A stretch of 13,760 nucleotides of DNA from positions 1 to 13,760 of the forward strand of contig NZ_URDP01000049.1 in NCBI RefSeq assembly GCF_900546705.1, in the 5' to 3' direction. This document shows, piece by piece, positions 12,712 through 13,760 of this stretch; the first letter of the stretch is position 1, and every line of letters starts with the position of its first letter. Under the pieces are notes generated by a model, which searched no databases, was not told the origin of the DNA, and was given only the letters and a program-made list of their open reading frames with translations. The position numbers and the translations under genes were made by a program. Source of the stretch: an uncultured Oscillibacter sp. Its GTDB lineage: Bacteria > Bacillota > Clostridia > Oscillospirales > Oscillospiraceae.

Positions 12712-13760
12712 ATGATGAAGTACGGCCGTACCTATAACTTCTCTGCCGGTCCCGCCATGATGCCGGAGGAAGTGCTGGAGGAGATCGCCGCCGAGATGAT
12801 GAACTACCGCGGAAGCGGCATGTGCGTTATGGAGATGAGTCATCGATCCCAGGTCTTCCAGCAGATTCGGGACGAGGCCGAGGCGGATCTGCGCCGTCTG
12901 ATGGGCATCCCCGACAACTACAAGGTCCTGTTCATCCAGGGCGGCGGCACGGTGCAGTTTGCCATGGTGCCCATGAACCTGATGAAAAACGGCACCGCCT
13001 GCTATGTGGAGACGGGCAACTGGTCCAAAAAGGCCATTGCCGAGGCAAAGCGCTACGGGAAGGTGGAGGTGGTGGCCTCCTCCGCCGACCGCAATTTCTC
13101 CTACATTCCCGACTGCTCCAATCTGGCCATTCCCGCTGACGCGGACTATGTCTACATCTGCGAAAACGAGACCATCAACGGCACCACCTACCACACCCTG
13201 CCCAACACCCAGGGCAAGGTTTTGGTGGCCGACCAGTCCTCCATGTTCCTCTCCCGCCCCTGCAACGTCAGCGACTACGGCCTCATCTGGGGCGGCGTGC
13301 AGAAAAACGTGGGCCCGGCAGGCATGGCTATCGTCATCATCCGGGAGGATCTGATCCGGGAGGACCTGCCGGAGTTTGTGCCCACCTACCTGCGCTACCA
13401 CATTCACGCGTCCAATGACTCTTTGTACAACACCCCCAACTGCTGGGCCATCTACTGCTGCGGCAAGGTGTTCAAGTACCTGCTTGCCCACGGCGGGCTG
13501 GAGGGCGCCGCACAGCGCAACCAGGAAAAGGCCGACGTGCTCTACCGTTTCCTGGACTCCAGCCGCTTCTTCACCGGCGCCGTCCGGCCGGAAGACCGTT
13601 CGCTGATGAACGTCCCCTTCGTCTCCCCCTCCAAGGAGCAGGACGCCCAGGTGATCGCCGCCGCCAAGGCCGCGGGCTTCGACAACCTCAAGGGCCACAA
13701 GAGCGTAGGCGGTCTGCGGGCCTCTATCTACAACGCCATGCCCAAGGAGGGCGTGGAGGC
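12712..13760 (+). CDS. serC: phosphoserine aminotransferase (cut by right edge)
   Basis: SerC moves an amino group from glutamate to 3-phosphohydroxypyruvate in serine synthesis, with PLP as cofactor. The visible 349 codons begin MMKYGRTYNFSAGPAMMP, the family start (YNFSAGPA), and include the substrate loop MSHRSQVF at about 43-50 and FIQGGGTVQFAM at 74-85. The PLP lysine is Lys198 in WGGVQKNVGPAGMA. GGLRASIYNAMPKEGVEA at the edge corresponds to the family's C-terminal region, so about ten to fifteen residues are missing. The start has AGGAG seven bases before the first of two adjacent ATG codons. It has its own promoter and palindromic leader; a serA partner, if present, would lie beyond the window. 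Confidence 0.97.
   Translation, partial: MMKYGRTYNFSAGPAMMPEEVLEEIAAEMMNYRGSGMCVMEMSHRSQVFQQIRDEAEADLRRLMGIPDNYKVLFIQGGGTVQFAMVPMNLMKNGTACYVETGNWSKKAIAEAKRYGKVEVVASSADRNFSYIPDCSNLAIPADADYVYICENETINGTTYHTLPNTQGKVLVADQSSMFLSRPCNVSDYGLIWGGVQKNVGPAGMAIVIIREDLIREDLPEFVPTYLRYHIHASNDSLYNTPNCWAIYCCGKVFKYLLAHGGLEGAAQRNQEKADVLYRFLDSSRFFTGAVRPEDRSLMNVPFVSPSKEQDAQVIAAAKAAGFDNLKGHKSVGGLRASIYNAMPKEGVE

Noticed and set aside
12538..13698. 386-codon minus-strand open frame opposite serC
   Set aside because: It is antisense to serC, whose PLP lysine and substrate motifs are intact, and it would run through the promoter region.

Overview
The window looks like a chromosomal segment of a GC-rich, low-motility-signal Clostridia genome, most likely an Oscillospiraceae/Ruminococcaceae-type gut Firmicute. 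This is an inference from the Firmicutes-type RpoB N-terminus without the long enterobacterial lobe insertion, strong AGGAGG-like ribosome binding sites, sigma-A promoters with 17-bp spacers, a CsaB-type cell-wall pyruvyl transferase, and small membrane proteins of kinds seen in Clostridia. No mobile element, CRISPR array, tRNA or rRNA was seen. Coding density is high, and the GC-rich genes cast long antisense open frames that are not genes.

Layout. (1) 1-1640, minus: the first 546 codons of rpoB (running off the left edge), with its own promoter at 1845-1873 and a leader of about 200 nt; no ribosomal protein gene lies upstream. (2) 2044-2559, minus: two small membrane-protein genes, each with its own promoter. 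(3) 2677-5539, minus: a gamma-glutamyltransferase-like Ntn hydrolase followed by a pair of overlapping short CHR (chromate-type) transporter genes. A divergent LysR regulator follows at 5781-6668, plus. This grouping parallels Bacillus subtilis ywrA-ywrB-ywrD and is the most interesting neighbourhood here. (4) 6707-7204, minus: a DUF4330 membrane-anchored protein, divergent from 7322-9547, plus, a 741-aa fusion of a GT4 glycosyltransferase with CsaB, followed by a DUF1275 membrane protein (9572-10216). The two divergent promoters overlap at their -10 boxes and share an inverted repeat. (5) 10253-12459, minus: a two-gene operon with a 4-nt overlap, encoding an E2/CAT-fold acyltransferase-like protein that lacks the catalytic His-Asp motif and a CLC-type anion channel or antiporter. 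(6) 12712-13760, plus: serC, cut by the right edge, with a strong promoter and a palindrome at the start of its transcript.

How the genes work together. rpoB and serC are housekeeping. The GT4-CsaB fusion (with DUF4330 and DUF1275 neighbours) probably modifies a secondary cell-wall polysaccharide. The hydrolase, CHR pair and LysR regulator probably form a regulated hydrolysis/anion transport module whose substrate is unknown; the residues that replace the glutathione-binding loop argue against plain glutathione turnover. Intrinsic terminators were found at 1985-2023, 2643-2669, 6668-6702 and 10228-10251; the last two lie between convergent genes and can serve both strands.
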